The position numbers and the translations under genes are program-made. Below are positions 54,818-64,000 of a stretch of DNA of 64,000 nt, one piece after another; the first letter of the stretch is position 1, and each line of letters opens with the position of its first letter. This stretch comes from Arenibacter certesii DSM 19833 (GTDB lineage Bacteria; Bacteroidota; Bacteroidia; Flavobacteriales; Flavobacteriaceae): contig NZ_AUCB01000010.1 in NCBI RefSeq assembly GCF_000429545.1, positions 101,494 through 165,493 of the forward strand, written 5' to 3'. The notes below the pieces were generated by a model, which was not told the origin of the DNA, did not search any database, and saw only the letters and a list, made by a program, of their open reading frames with translations.

Positions 54818-57346
54818 ATGGCAGAAAGAGAAAAATTAATTTCGGTTAACATTGAAGATGAAATGAAATCTGCGTACATTGATTATTCAATGTCCGTCAT
54901 TGTGTCACGTGCCCTGCCAGATGTCAGGGATGGTTTAAAGCCAGTACATAGAAGGGTTTTGTTCGGTATGCACGAGTTGGGTGTTCGGTCTAATAGTGCT
55001 CATAAGAAATCGGCACGTATAGTTGGTGAGGTGCTAGGTAAGTACCACCCCCACGGTGATACCTCTGTATATGATTCCATGGTGCGAATGGCACAAGAAT
55101 GGAGTTTGCGTTATATGTTGGTAGATGGTCAAGGTAACTTTGGGTCTATAGATGGTGATAGTCCGGCAGCAATGCGTTATACGGAAGCCCGTATGCGTAA
55201 GATTGCGGATGACATGTTGATAGATATAGAAAAAGATACGGTTGATCATCAGCTGAATTTTGATGATTCGCTAAAAGAGCCAACCGTATTACCGACAAGA
55301 GTTCCGAATCTTTTGATTAACGGAGCATCTGGTATTGCGGTAGGGATGGCTACGAATATGCCACCTCACAACCTTTCAGAGGTAGTGGATGGTACTATTG
55401 CATATATTGATAACCATGATATTTCTATAGACGAAATTATCACTCATATTAAAGCACCAGATTTTCCAACTGGCGGTATCATTTATGGATATGATGGGGT
55501 CAAGGAAGCCTTCCATACTGGACGGGGACGTGTGATGATGCGTGCAAAAGCAGAATTTGAGGAAGTGCAAGGGAGGGAATGTATCATAGTTACGGAAATT
55601 CCTTATCTAGTAAACAAGGCCGACATGATCAAGAAGACGGCAGATCTTGTAAACGATAAAAAAATTGAGGGAATTGCTTCTATAAGAGATGAGTCTGACA
55701 GGAACGGGATGCGTATCGTCTATATACTAAAAAGAGATGCGATACCTAATATTGTACTTAATACCTTATATAAGTTTACTGCATTGCAATCTTCGTTTAG
55801 TGTAAACAATATTGCCCTGGTTAAAGGAAGGCCACAGCTGTTGAACATTAAGGAGATGATTTATCATTTTGTGGAGCACCGTCATGAGGTAGTTGTACGC
55901 CGTACCGAATTTGAGCTGAAGAAAGCGGAAGATAGAGCCCATATTTTGGAGGGACTTATCATAGCTTCGGATAATATTGATGAAGTGATCGCCATTATTA
56001 GAGGGTCTTCCAATGCGGATGAAGCAAGAGAGAGATTAATGGAGCGCTTTAAGCTTAGTGAGATTCAGGCGAAGGCCATCGTAGAGATGAGGTTACGTCA
56101 ATTAACCGGACTGGAGCAGGATAAACTGAGAACCGAGTATGACGAAATAATTTCCCTCATAGCGGAATTAAAGGATATTTTGGCCAGGAAGGAGCGTAGA
56201 ATGGAGATCATTAAAGAAGAGCTTCTTGAGATAAAGAATAAATATGGGGATGAGAGACGTTCCGAAATAAATATTGCAGGTGGGGATTTAAGTATGGAAG
56301 ATATGATTCCAGATGAGCAAGTGGTAATCACCATTTCCCATGCGGGTTATATTAAAAGGACTCCTTTATCAGAATACAAAACGCAAAATAGAGGTGGGGT
56401 TGGCCAAAAAGCCTCTTCTACCAGGAACGAAGATTTCTTGGAGCACCTGTTTGTAAGTACTAACCACCAATACATGTTATTCTTTACTAAAAATGGTAAG
56501 TGCTTTTGGATGCGGGTGTACGAGATTCCTGAAGGAACCAAAACTTCAAAAGGGCGTGCTATTCAAAACCTGATTAACATAGAAAATGACGATACTGTAA
56601 AAGCCTTCATTTCTACTAAGGACTTAAAGGATGAGGAATATGTAAATAGTCATTATGTGATTATGGCTACTAAAAAAGGAGTTGTTAAAAAGACCTCTTT
56701 GGAGCAGTATTCAAGGCCAAGACAAAATGGTATCAATGCAATTGGAATCAGGGAAGGTGATGAGCTATTAGAAGCTAAACTTACAACTGGTGCCAGTCAG
56801 ATATTTTTAGGATTAAAATCTGGAAAGGCCATTAGGTTCGAGGAAAGTAAGACTAGACCGATGGGTAGAAATGCCTCTGGTGTAAGGGGAATAACCTTAG
56901 ACAGTGATAAAGATGAGGTGATAGGTATGGTTGCAGTCCATAATTTTGACGAGGAGATATTGGTTGTTTCCGAAAATGGCTATGGAAAACGTTCCAGTAT
57001 TGAGGATTATAGAATTACCAATAGAGGCGGAAAAGGCGTTAAAACTATCTCTGTTACCGAAAAAACAGGAGACTTGGTAGCCATTAAAAACGTTTCTGAT
57101 TCGGATGACCTTATGATTATCAATAAATCTGGCATCGCCATTAGGATGAGCGTAGAGGATTTAAGGGTTATGGGGCGCGCTACTCAGGGAGTTCGACTCA
57201 TAAATATAAAAGGGAAAGATTCCATTGCTGCAGTAGCAAAAGTGATGAAAGACGAGGAAGAGTTGGAAGATATAGAAGGCTTGGATGTTGACATTAAAGA
57301 CGAGGATGGCACGACTCTTGATAATAATGAGGAACAAAAAGAATAA
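54818..57346 (+). CDS. gyrA: DNA gyrase subunit A
   Basis: 842 aa. N-terminal breakage-reunion domain with SYAMSVI-like [22 protein letters not shown], the catalytic Tyr in [10 protein letters not shown], and the [23 protein letters not shown] with Thr and Asp at the E. coli 83 and 87 positions; Thr there occurs in wild-type flavobacteria. The C-terminal beta-pinwheel has six repeats and the GyrA-box GGVGQK ([12 protein letters not shown]), which supports gyrase rather than ParC. The acidic C-terminal tail is typical. Confidence 0.97.
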   Translation: MAEREKLISVNIEDEMKSAYIDYSMSVIVSRALPDVRDGLKPVHRRVLFGMHELGVRSNSAHKKSARIVGEVLGKYHPHGDTSVYDSMVRMAQEWSLRYMLVDGQGNFGSIDGDSPAAMRYTEARMRKIADDMLIDIEKDTVDHQLNFDDSLKEPTVLPTRVPNLLINGASGIAVGMATNMPPHNLSEVVDGTIAYIDNHDISIDEIITHIKAPDFPTGGIIYGYDGVKEAFHTGRGRVMMRAKAEFEEVQGRECIIVTEIPYLVNKADMIKKTADLVNDKKIEGIASIRDESDRNGMRIVYILKRDAIPNIVLNTLYKFTALQSSFSVNNIALVKGRPQLLNIKEMIYHFVEHRHEVVVRRTEFELKKAEDRAHILEGLIIASDNIDEVIAIIRGSSNADEARERLMERFKLSEIQAKAIVEMRLRQLTGLEQDKLRTEYDEIISLIAELKDILARKERRMEIIKEELLEIKNKYGDERRSEINIAGGDLSMEDMIPDEQVVITISHAGYIKRTPLSEYKTQNRGGVGQKASSTRNEDFLEHLFVSTNHQYMLFFTKNGKCFWMRVYEIPEGTKTSKGRAIQNLINIENDDTVKAFISTKDLKDEEYVNSHYVIMATKKGVVKKTSLEQYSRPRQNGINAIGIREGDELLEAKLTTGASQIFLGLKSGKAIRFEESKTRPMGRNASGVRGITLDSDKDEVIGMVAVHNFDEEILVVSENGYGKRSSIEDYRITNRGGKGVKTISVTEKTGDLVAIKNVSDSDDLMIINKSGIAIRMSVEDLRVMGRATQGVRLINIKGKDSIAAVAKVMKDEEELEDIEGLDVDIKDEDGTTLDNNEEQKE

Positions 57347-57377
57347 CTATAAACACTACTATAAATACATTTTTGAA

Positions 57378-58640
57378 ATGAAAACAAACATTATAATACT
57401 ATCCGCTATGTTTTGCAGCGTAGTAGGATTTTCTCAGAAAAGCGAAATAAAGACCGCTGATAGGGCTTTAAAGTCCGGTGATGCAACAGCAGCGAAAGCA
57501 GCTTTGGAAAGTGCCTCATCTCTAATAGCAGGTGCAGACGAAAGAATGCAGGCCCAATATTATTTATTAAAGGGTAAAGCGTATTCAGAGTTGGCAAAAA
57601 AAGGAGAAGCTGATGCCTTTGACGTAGCTATATCTTCACTTAGAAAAGTAGGTGAGATTGAAAAAGCAAGTGGAAAAGCCAAATACACTGAAGAGGCTAA
57701 TGAAAAGCTTTCTACTATGACCGTAGATTTGGTAAATTCCGCCGTAGAGGATAATAACAACGAAAAGTTTAAAGAAGGAGCAGAAAAGCTCTATTTAGGA
57801 TACCAATTAAGCCCTAAGGATACAGTTTACCTTTATTATGCAGCAAGTAGTGCAGTGAATGGTGGACATTTTGAGCAGGCTCTTGAGTATTACAACGAGT
57901 TGAAAGAACTTAACTATGACGGGAGCGGAATAGTTTATAAGGCTACCAATGTAGAGACAGGCGAGGTTGAGGAAATGGATAAGACTCAAAGAGAGCTTAT
58001 GGTGAAGTCGGGAGCTTATAAAGATCCTATTGACGAAAAAACACCTTCCAAGACTACGGAAATCGTTAAGAATGTTGCGTTGATTTATACCCAATTAGGT
58101 CAGGATGACAAAGCCTTAGATGCATACAAAGATGCTAGAGCAAAAGATCCAAAAGATGTTAACCTAATTTTGAACGAGGCCAATTTATATTATAAAATGG
58201 GTGATAAGGAGCAATTTAAATCCTTAATGGCCGAGGCTGCGCAAGTGGCTCCAGACAATCCCGACCTTTTCTACAATATTGGAGTAATTAATATGGAACA
58301 AGGGAATATAGAGGAAGCAAGAGCAGCTTATAAGAGAGCTATTGAAATTAACCCTGGTTATGTAAATGCTCAATTAAACCTTTCTACGACTTATGTAAAT
58401 GAAGGGAATAGTTTAATTGATGAGATGAATTCTCTTGGTAACTCTAAAAAGGATATCGCTAGATATGACGAGCTAAAAGAACAAAAAGATAGCTTGTTCC
58501 GCGATGGTGCCATTATATTAGAAGATGCTATTAAAGAAACTCCTGATAATCAAGGTATCTTAACGCAACTTAAAAATATTTATGGAGCATTAGGAGATAA
58601 TGAGAATTTTATGCGTGTGAAAAAGCTATTGGGCGAGTAA
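57378..58640 (+). CDS. Secreted tetratricopeptide repeat protein
   Basis: 420 aa from ATG 57378 (MKTNIIILSAMFCSVVGFSQ), which begins a clear signal peptide; an upstream in-frame ATG lies inside gyrA and lacks that character. TPR units are visible, e.g. ALIYTQLGQDDKALDAYKDA, NLYYKMGDKEQFKSLM, and PDLFYNIGVINMEQGNIEEARAAYKRAIEINPGY. Predicted periplasmic scaffold, role unknown. It begins 31 bases after gyrA and is probably co-transcribed, as in other flavobacteria. Confidence 0.88.
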   Translation: MKTNIIILSAMFCSVVGFSQKSEIKTADRALKSGDATAAKAALESASSLIAGADERMQAQYYLLKGKAYSELAKKGEADAFDVAISSLRKVGEIEKASGKAKYTEEANEKLSTMTVDLVNSAVEDNNNEKFKEGAEKLYLGYQLSPKDTVYLYYAASSAVNGGHFEQALEYYNELKELNYDGSGIVYKATNVETGEVEEMDKTQRELMVKSGAYKDPIDEKTPSKTTEIVKNVALIYTQLGQDDKALDAYKDARAKDPKDVNLILNEANLYYKMGDKEQFKSLMAEAAQVAPDNPDLFYNIGVINMEQGNIEEARAAYKRAIEINPGYVNAQLNLSTTYVNEGNSLIDEMNSLGNSKKDIARYDELKEQKDSLFRDGAIILEDAIKETPDNQGILTQLKNIYGALGDNENFMRVKKLLGE

Positions 58641-58661
58641 TTACCGCAAAGAAAATTACCT

Positions 58662-58697
58662 AAAAAAGGCCGTCATTTTAAAATGACGGCCTTTTTA
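58662..58697. terminator. Bidirectional terminator between the TPR gene and the NlpC/P60 gene
   Basis: AAAAGGCCGTCATTTT pairs with AAAATGACGGCCTTTT with A-run and T-run on the two sides; it closes the plus-strand TPR gene and the convergent minus-strand NlpC/P60 gene. Confidence 0.93.
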
Positions 58698-58698
58698 T

Positions 58699-59451
58699 TT
58701 ATATAACCTTTTTTATTACCCTTAGGCTATGAGTGTAGGTGTTGGCTTCTGAACTGAAAATTCCGGCATGGTCCAGTCTGTCCAACCTTACCTTTCCGTG
58801 GGAATGGATAATATAGTTGTTGTCCATAATAATTCCTACATGGTCTATAACCCCCTCATCATTGTCGAAAAAGGCCAAATCTCCTGGTTCGCTCTCTTCT
58901 ATAAAGCTTAATGCTTCCCCTTGTGTGGATTGTTGTTGGGCATCCCTTAGAAGTCGGAAGCCGTTTATTTTATACACCATTTGGGCAAGACCGGAAGAAT
59001 CTATTCCAAATGCGCTTTTACCGCCCCATAAGAAGGGCGCGTTAAGGTACAACAAAGCCGTTTCTATTAATTGTCCTCTATCCTGTAGTCCATTAGAGCA
59101 AGAGCCTTCAAAATAATGGTTTAAAACGTTGGGTTTTAGTATAGTTGAACCCAGAACAATAGGCAGTAGGACGCTATTATCGGTTTCAATAAATGAAATT
59201 AAATCAGATGAAACTTTAGGGTCTTCAGCGTTCTCTATATCTAAATACTGCCGTTCGTTAATAAGAACAAACTGCTGATTATTGACCCAGCCTTCATATT
59301 TGTCGAACGCTATACGGATCCTGCTCCATTTTTTACGTTGTTCTAGGATTTTAAAATGTTCCCCGTACAACAATTGGGTTTTCATTTCCCCAGTATCGTC
59401 AGGAATGGAACGTACAGGGACAAGACTGAGGTGGCAAATACCGTACTGCAT
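58699..59451 (-). CDS. SH3-NlpC/P60 family protein with Ser in place of the catalytic Cys
   Basis: 250 aa without signal peptide. N-terminal SH3-like domain (about 1-65; SLVPVRSIPDDTGEMKTQLL, WVNNQQFVLI) and C-terminal NlpC/P60 domain (about 125-250). Family members are gamma-D-glutamyl-diamino-acid endopeptidases of the C40 group, normally reading FGIDCSG at the nucleophile; here it reads FGIDSSG (codon TCT at about 59001). The His pair is kept (IDHVGIIM, IIHSHGK). So it may be inactive as a Cys peptidase, act as a Ser enzyme or only bind peptides. It overlaps nothing and lies 22 bases from the thiolase gene. Confidence 0.85.
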   Translation of the reverse strand: MQYGICHLSLVPVRSIPDDTGEMKTQLLYGEHFKILEQRKKWSRIRIAFDKYEGWVNNQQFVLINERQYLDIENAEDPKVSSDLISFIETDNSVLLPIVLGSTILKPNVLNHYFEGSCSNGLQDRGQLIETALLYLNAPFLWGGKSAFGIDSSGLAQMVYKINGFRLLRDAQQQSTQGEALSFIEESEPGDLAFFDNDEGVIDHVGIIMDNNYIIHSHGKVRLDRLDHAGIFSSEANTYTHSLRVIKKVI

Positions 59452-59473
59452 TGATTTGCTTTACAAGAACTTA

Positions 59474-60649
59474 TTAATTTTTTTCTATGATTATTGCTGA
59501 AGCACCTCCACCACCATTACATATGGCAGCTGCTCCTATTTTTCCATTGTTTTGTTCCAGAACACTCAGTAATGTAATGATGATTCTGGCGCCAGAGCAG
59601 CCAAGGGGGTGTCCCAAAGATACCGCACCACCGTTAACGTTTACATTGTCGTCAGTTAGGCCCAAAATTTTCATATTAGCGAGTCCAACTACGGAGAATG
59701 CCTCATTAAATTCGAAGAAATCAACGTCATCCAGAGTAATTCCCGCTTTAGTAATTGCTTTTGGGAGTGCTTTTGCTGGTGCAGTAGTAAACCATTTTGG
59801 TTCATGTGCTGCATCTGCATAGCTCTTTATAGTGGCTAGTGGGGGTATTCCCAATTCTTTTGCTTTTTCCGCGCTCATCAGTATAAGTGCCGCGGCACCG
59901 TCATTAATGGTAGAAGCATTGGCAGCAGTAACCGTTCCATCTGTTGAGAATGCAGGACGTAAGCTCGGTATCTTGTCGATTTTTACATTTTTAAACTCCT
60001 CATCCTCTGCCACCAAAATAGGTTCACCTCTTCTTTGAGGTACCTCTACGGGAACTACTTCGTTGCTAAATTTTCCTTTATTCCAAGCATCCGAAGATCT
60101 TTGGTAAGATTGTATAGCGAAATTATCCTGATCTTCCCTGCTAAACTTGTATTCCGTAGCACAGGCGTCTGCACAAGTGCCCATAGCATTCTGATCATAT
60201 GCATCTACGAGACCATCTTTTTGTAATCCGTCCTCTAGACTGGCAGACCCAAATTTTTGTCCGTTTCTTAAATGAATATAATGCGGGACCATGCTCATGT
60301 TTTCCATACCTCCAGCTACAACTATCTCATTGTCACCCAGTGCTATAGATTGGGCAGCTTGCATAACTGCTTTCATACCGGAGGCGCACACCTTGTTCAC
60401 TGTAGTACAGGGTACGGTATCTGGTATGCCTGCGAAAAGTGCTGCTTGTCTGGCTGGGGCCTGACCTACACCTGCCTGCACCACGTTCCCCATTATCACC
60501 TCTTCTACCAAAGAAGGGTCTAATTTTATTTTATCCAAGGCGCCTTTAATAGCAACAGCACCAAGCTTTGGAGCTGGGATGGAGGATAATGACCCCATAA
60601 AGCTTCCAATAGGGGTTCTGGCCAGAGAAACAATCACAACATCTTTCAT
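59474..60649 (-). CDS. Acetyl-CoA C-acyltransferase (thiolase)
   Basis: 391 aa from ATG 60649 (MKDVVIVSLARTPIGSFMG), the family start; 20 upstream codons in frame are not conserved. Active-site Cys in TVNKVCASGMKAV, then GGMENMSM, NEAFSVV and the C-terminal GHPLGCSGARI with catalytic Cys/His. A biosynthetic or degradative thiolase of the acetyl-CoA acetyltransferase group; direction is not determinable. Confidence 0.94.
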   Translation of the reverse strand: MKDVVIVSLARTPIGSFMGSLSSIPAPKLGAVAIKGALDKIKLDPSLVEEVIMGNVVQAGVGQAPARQAALFAGIPDTVPCTTVNKVCASGMKAVMQAAQSIALGDNEIVVAGGMENMSMVPHYIHLRNGQKFGSASLEDGLQKDGLVDAYDQNAMGTCADACATEYKFSREDQDNFAIQSYQRSSDAWNKGKFSNEVVPVEVPQRRGEPILVAEDEEFKNVKIDKIPSLRPAFSTDGTVTAANASTINDGAAALILMSAEKAKELGIPPLATIKSYADAAHEPKWFTTAPAKALPKAITKAGITLDDVDFFEFNEAFSVVGLANMKILGLTDDNVNVNGGAVSLGHPLGCSGARIIITLLSVLEQNNGKIGAAAICNGGGGASAIIIEKN

Positions 60650-60883
60650 TGAGTTCAGATTTTTTGTTCTTTGCGAATTTAATAAAATAATGCGCAATGA
60701 GATGGCCAACCGTGTAATAATCTAATTTTTTATGATTTAATGTTGTGGTGTAAACTGGAGATCCTTTGTGGTTAATTTTTAACTTTATCATGAGAAAGAT
60801 AATTAACACCAGTAAGAGAGTAATACGCGGAAAGTGTAGATTTAACTTATTATTCTCTATTTTTGACAATATATACTTTTGGT

Positions 60884-62944
60884 ATGCGCAAGTTTCTAGA
60901 TCGCCTTTATAAAAACCAATCTCTGGTTTATAAATACTTTCTTTATTTTTTCACGGTATTTGTTATTGTGTTTTTCTTTCCACGTGGTGGTAAATTTAAA
61001 TACGAGTTTCAAAAGGGTAAGCCCTGGCAGTACGATAATTTTTACGCCCCTTTCGATTTTTCTATAAATAAGGGCGAAGCTGAAATTAATAGTGAAAAAG
61101 AAAAAATTAGGGCTGGTAGAGTGGACTACTATGATTATGATACAAAGGTTGCCAAGGAGGTAGATAGTATCATTCAAATAGAGATTACCCAAATTTTTGA
61201 TGACGTTGATTTCTCCGATCTCCAAATAAGGCAATTTCAACAGGTTGCAAAGGAAATGGTTGAGGAGCTTTATAATAATGGTATCCTCTCTAAAGTGGGA
61301 CGTCCAAGCAATAGAAACAGTCTATATCTACTGAAAAATAACGAGGCCAAAAAATTACGGATCAATAACATCTATAAGTTGTCTGATGTAAGTCTGGTGG
61401 TGGAGAATACTTTGGCAAAAAAGAAGCTTACCAAATTTGAACCGGAATTTCAGCAGTTATTTTTCAATGCAATAAAGCCCAATCTAAGTTTTAACGAAGA
61501 CCTATCCAATAAAGAATTAGAGGCAGAATTCTCCAAAATTTCCTATAGTTTGGGGAATATAGATGAAGGAAAACTAATTATTGCCAAAGGGGAGGTGGTA
61601 GAAGAAGAGGATTTAAGGGTGTTAGAGTCCTTAAAAAGCGAATATGAATCTAAATTGTGGGGTAAGAACAATCAATATTATGTGCTAATTGGGTATACTA
61701 TTTTGGTGGCTATGGTATTAACCATGCTTTTCCTGTTCCTCAAAAAATATCGACTCGAGGTTTTTCAGGACAACACCAAAATTACATTTATTGTTGTAAA
61801 TATCCTTTTGATGGTTTTTGCGACAACCATAATTGTGAAATACAATGAAGGATTAGTATTTGTGGTTCCGTTATGTATTTTGCCATTAATCTTAAAAACC
61901 TTTTTTGATGCAAGGTTAGGGCTGTTTGTACATGTGCTTACCGTTTTAATTTTAGGGTTTGTGGTGCCTAATAGTTTTGAATATATTTTCCTTCAAACTT
62001 TAGCAGGGATTGTCACCATTTTATCGGTGTCTGAATTGTATAAAAGGGCCAATCTATTTATATCCGTAGGCCAGATTACATTAATTTATATAGTAGGATA
62101 CTTTGCATTTCATATGATCCATGAAGGGAATATAGATAATATTCAATGGATGGCATTTGGATTTTTTCTGTTGAACGGAATGATTACCTTATTTGTACAA
62201 CCCTTGATTTACGTTTTTGAAAAAATATTTGGTTTGGTCTCTGATGTATCCTTATTAGAAATGTCGGATACCAATTCCAAATTACTGAAAGAACTGTCTA
62301 ATAGGGCTCCAGGAACTTTTCATCATTCATTGCAGGTGGCTAATTTAGCTGAAGCTGCTGCCAATGAAATTGGGGCCAATGCCATGTTGGTTAGGGTAGG
62401 TGCGCTTTACCACGATATAGGTAAAATGAATAATCCCACCTATTTTACAGAGAACCAGATTACCAATGTAAATCCTCACGACGATTTAGACCCTTTAGAG
62501 TCGGGCAAAATAATTATAGACCATGTCATCCAAGGAATAGAGATAGCGCGTAAAAACAACGTCCCAGATCGTGTAATCGACTTTATACGGACGCATCATG
62601 GAACATCTATGGTGTATTATTTTTATAAAAAGCAAAAAGCGCTACAAGAGGAAATAGGGGGAGAGGTAAACGAAGAGGATTTTAGGTATCCTGGTCCTGC
62701 GCCCTTTTCAAGAGAAACTGCAATTTTGATGATGGCAGATTCTGTGGAAGCGGCTTCCAAGAGTTTAAAGAACCCTTCTTTTCTTGTAATTAACGATTTT
62801 GTGGAAAAAATAGTGAATGGGCAGATTGCGGAGAATCAATTTTTAAATGCCAATATTACCTTCAAAGAGATAGAAACCATTAAGAAAGTGCTGAAACAGA
62901 AGCTGATAAACATTTATCATTTGAGGGTAGAATATCCCGAATAA
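60884..62944 (+). CDS. PgpH-type membrane HD phosphohydrolase (c-di-AMP phosphodiesterase family)
   Basis: About 686 aa from ATG 60884 (MRKFLDRLYKNQ). One N-terminal membrane helix, a large external region (about 40-270; 7TMR-HDED-like, PFDFSINKGEAE), seven membrane helices (about 275-460) and a cytoplasmic HD domain (about 475-645) with APGTFHHSLQVANLAEAAA, ALYHDIGKMNNP and FIRTHHGTSMV. PgpH-like proteins hydrolyse c-di-AMP in several phyla. The regulated signal is not known here. Confidence 0.9.
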   Translation: MRKFLDRLYKNQSLVYKYFLYFFTVFVIVFFFPRGGKFKYEFQKGKPWQYDNFYAPFDFSINKGEAEINSEKEKIRAGRVDYYDYDTKVAKEVDSIIQIEITQIFDDVDFSDLQIRQFQQVAKEMVEELYNNGILSKVGRPSNRNSLYLLKNNEAKKLRINNIYKLSDVSLVVENTLAKKKLTKFEPEFQQLFFNAIKPNLSFNEDLSNKELEAEFSKISYSLGNIDEGKLIIAKGEVVEEEDLRVLESLKSEYESKLWGKNNQYYVLIGYTILVAMVLTMLFLFLKKYRLEVFQDNTKITFIVVNILLMVFATTIIVKYNEGLVFVVPLCILPLILKTFFDARLGLFVHVLTVLILGFVVPNSFEYIFLQTLAGIVTILSVSELYKRANLFISVGQITLIYIVGYFAFHMIHEGNIDNIQWMAFGFFLLNGMITLFVQPLIYVFEKIFGLVSDVSLLEMSDTNSKLLKELSNRAPGTFHHSLQVANLAEAAANEIGANAMLVRVGALYHDIGKMNNPTYFTENQITNVNPHDDLDPLESGKIIIDHVIQGIEIARKNNVPDRVIDFIRTHHGTSMVYYFYKKQKALQEEIGGEVNEEDFRYPGPAPFSRETAILMMADSVEAASKSLKNPSFLVINDFVEKIVNGQIAENQFLNANITFKEIETIKKVLKQKLINIYHLRVEYPE

Positions 62945-63040
62945 AAAATTTTTAAAAAAAAGTTTCAAAAATAGTTGGTTAATCCTAAATGAACCCATAC
63001 ATTTGCAACCGCATTTTGATGCACGATCTTGAAGATTATG

Positions 63041-63124
63041 GGAGAGGTGCCGGAGTGGTAACGGAGCAGATTGCTAATCTGTCGACGGGTAACTGTCGCC
63101 AGGGTTCGAGTCCCTGTCTCTCCG
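63041..63124 (+). tRNA. tRNA-Ser (anticodon GCT)
   Basis: Acceptor GGAGAGG with TCTCTCC (one G-U pair) and discriminator G, anticodon stem-loop AGATTGCTAATCT, long variable arm (class II, 84 nt), T-loop GGTTCGAGTCC. CCA is not encoded. Confidence 0.95.
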
Positions 63125-63157
63125 CTTTTTTTGAAGAATCATAATGGGTGACCATTT

Positions 63158-63232
63158 CGGGGTGTAGCGTAGCCCGGTCATCGCGCCTGCTTTGGGAGCA
63201 GGAGGTCGCAGGTTCGAATCCTGCCACCCCGA
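63158..63232 (+). tRNA. tRNA-Pro (anticodon TGG)
   Basis: Acceptor CGGGGTG with CACCCCG, discriminator A, anticodon loop TTTGGGA in CCTGC/GCAGG stem, T-loop GGTTCGAATCC; 75 nt, CCA not encoded. It is 33 bases after tRNA-Ser. An integrase gene starts about 217 bases downstream. Confidence 0.95.
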
Positions 63233-63255
63233 CAAACCTAGCAATAGGACAAACT

Positions 63256-63297
63256 AAAACACTGTTAATCGTATGATTATCAGTGTTTTTTTGTTTT
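63256..63297 (+). terminator. Terminator downstream of the tRNA genes
   Basis: AAAACACTG (about 63257) and CAGTGTTTT (about 63281) form a stem with a loop of about 15 bases, followed by a T-run. Confidence 0.75.
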
Positions 63298-63448
63298 TAA
63301 TGGTATCACTTGATATCATATAATAACAACTAAAAGGTGTACAATCAGGTGTGCACTTTCTTACCAAAATTGTCGTAGATTTAAAGGACTTTAAAAACGA
63401 TTTGACTTTTGTCTTTAAAACATTTTTGTTTAACCAAAGACATCAACA

Positions 63449-63650
63449 ATGCAGACAAACACTACCTTTGCCGTGATTTTCTATACTAGGAAATCACGAA
63501 GCAATGCGGAGCAATTGAATATTTTTGCCCGTATCACCGTCAATCAAAAACGTTCAGAGATCAGTTTAAAAAGGTGTACACTTTTAAGGGAATGGGACAG
63601 CAACAAAAACAGGGCACGTGGAAGCTCCTACAAAACAAAAGGGATCAAGC
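63449..63650 (+). pseudogene. Site-specific tyrosine recombinase, interrupted N-terminal fragment
   Basis: The first 66 or so codons read as the Arm-DNA-binding N-terminus of Bacteroidetes phage-type integrases (FYTRKSRSNAEQLNIFARI, NQKRSEISLKR, REWDSNKNRARGSS). After KTKGI the reading frame changes to unrelated residues and stops at 63667, where a transposase-like frame begins. A likely element insertion truncates it. It lies just after tRNA-Pro, a common attachment site. Confidence 0.7.
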
Positions 63651-64000
63651 TCAAAAGTTGTGTGTGAATTGAAATAGGAGTTCGATATTTGCAGTAAAAC
63701 GAACAGCATTGGAATTATCTATCGACCTATTAAAGCTTATACTGCCGGAACTTTTAATAACCCACTTTAATCTTGTCTCCCATAAAACAGAAGAGGGTAC
63801 CCTTCATTTATATTTTGAAGAAAAAGAGGATAGCCCTAAAGAGGAACAACACCGCATTTTAATAGGCCATGGCTTTCATAAGGAGATCGTCGTCCAGGAT
63901 TTCCCATTACGGGGAAAATCAGTCTTTCTCCACATTAAGCGCCGCCGTTGGCTGGACAAGGCCACGGGGCAAGCCGTGCAAAGAGATTGGGAGCTGGTGG
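63651..64000 (+). mobile_element. Left part of an ISAon1-like insertion sequence (cut by window edge)
   Basis: The transposase-like frame described below replaces the rest of the integrase. The exact left end (about 63651) and the target duplication cannot be fixed because the other end is outside the window. Confidence 0.45.
63672..64000 (+). CDS. ISAon1-family transposase N-terminal region protein (partial)
   Basis: After TGA at 63669-63671 a frame runs to the window edge: LELSIDLLKLILPELLITHF, HKTEEGTLHLYFEEKE, HRILIGHGFHKEIVVQDFP, and HIKRRRWLDKATGQAVQRDW. This is the pattern of the small N-terminal ORF of ISAon1-type transposases in Bacteroidetes. No ATG precedes it; TTG at about 63709 is a possible start. 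The GC content of the last 200 bases is visibly higher than in the rest of the window, as expected for an acquired element. Confidence 0.6.

Noticed and set aside
55018..55075. Thr instead of Ser at the quinolone-resistance position of GyrA
   Set aside because: Thr at this place is found in wild-type flavobacteria, so it is no evidence of selected resistance.
57285..57377. An upstream ATG giving the TPR protein 31 more residues
   Set aside because: The extension lies inside gyrA and would bury the obvious signal peptide that starts at 57378.
60862..60884. TACTTTTG box just before the PgpH-type gene as its promoter
   Set aside because: It ends three bases before the ATG, so transcripts from it would start at or after the start codon, and there is no -33 partner at usual spacing.
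63036..63227. A minus-strand frame with the phrase MAGFEPATSCSQ
   Set aside because: It is the antisense of the tRNA-Ser and tRNA-Pro genes; such translations are a well-known false protein.

Overview
The window is chromosomal DNA of a marine-type member of the Bacteroidetes, most likely family Flavobacteriaceae. The evidence is low GC with A-rich leaders, many matches to the Bacteroidetes -7 promoter element TAnnTTTG, a SusC/SusD pair, SprB and PKD repeats with a type IX secretion (T9SS) C-terminal tail, a Kdo lipid A sugar locus and an RNase P RNA. I cannot name the genus.

Left part (1-17.6 kb): the end of a polyphosphate kinase gene and miaE, then an ebo cluster (eboA, eboB-eboF and a TMEM220-like gene). 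The cluster is split: eboA is separated from the tight eboB-F operon by about 9.8 kb carrying susD-susC, a DUF1080 (3-keto-sugar hydrolase) gene and a large ThuA/sugar-dehydrogenase/cytochrome c fusion. That insert looks like a small locus for uptake and oxidative breakdown of a glycoside. A decayed second copy of the eboA 3' end and its terminator lies inside it, between susC and the DUF1080 gene.

Middle (17.6-27.4 kb): housekeeping genes dnaX, rnpB, rsmD with a DUF3822 partner, a RecD-like helicase, DUF4126, then kdsB, a HAD phosphatase, a kdnB-like dehydrogenase and a PlsC-type acyltransferase, a lipopolysaccharide/lipid block.

Accessory island (27.4-41.2 kb): two giant secreted proteins in one apparent operon. 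The first (1409 aa) begins with a cohesin-like domain and ends with a T9SS sorting tail. The second (2871 aa; propeller, three malectin domains, Kelch repeats, carbohydrate-binding-like modules) ends with an intact two-loop dockerin and has no T9SS tail. They look like a cohesin-dockerin pair in which the first may hold the second at the cell surface. A decayed copy of the 3' end of the neighbouring acyltransferase gene lies at the far border, so both accessory blocks carry the same kind of scar.

Right part (41.2-64 kb): yebC, pterin dehydratase, an SDR, gcvT, the thrABC operon preceded by an unannotated Thr/Ile-rich leader peptide with a clear promoter, NAD(P)HX repair, clpC, gyrA, a TPR protein, an NlpC/P60 protein whose catalytic Cys is Ser, a thiolase, a PgpH-type HD phosphohydrolase, tRNA-Ser and tRNA-Pro. 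Next to the tRNAs is a tyrosine recombinase gene broken by an ISAon1-like element that runs off the window.
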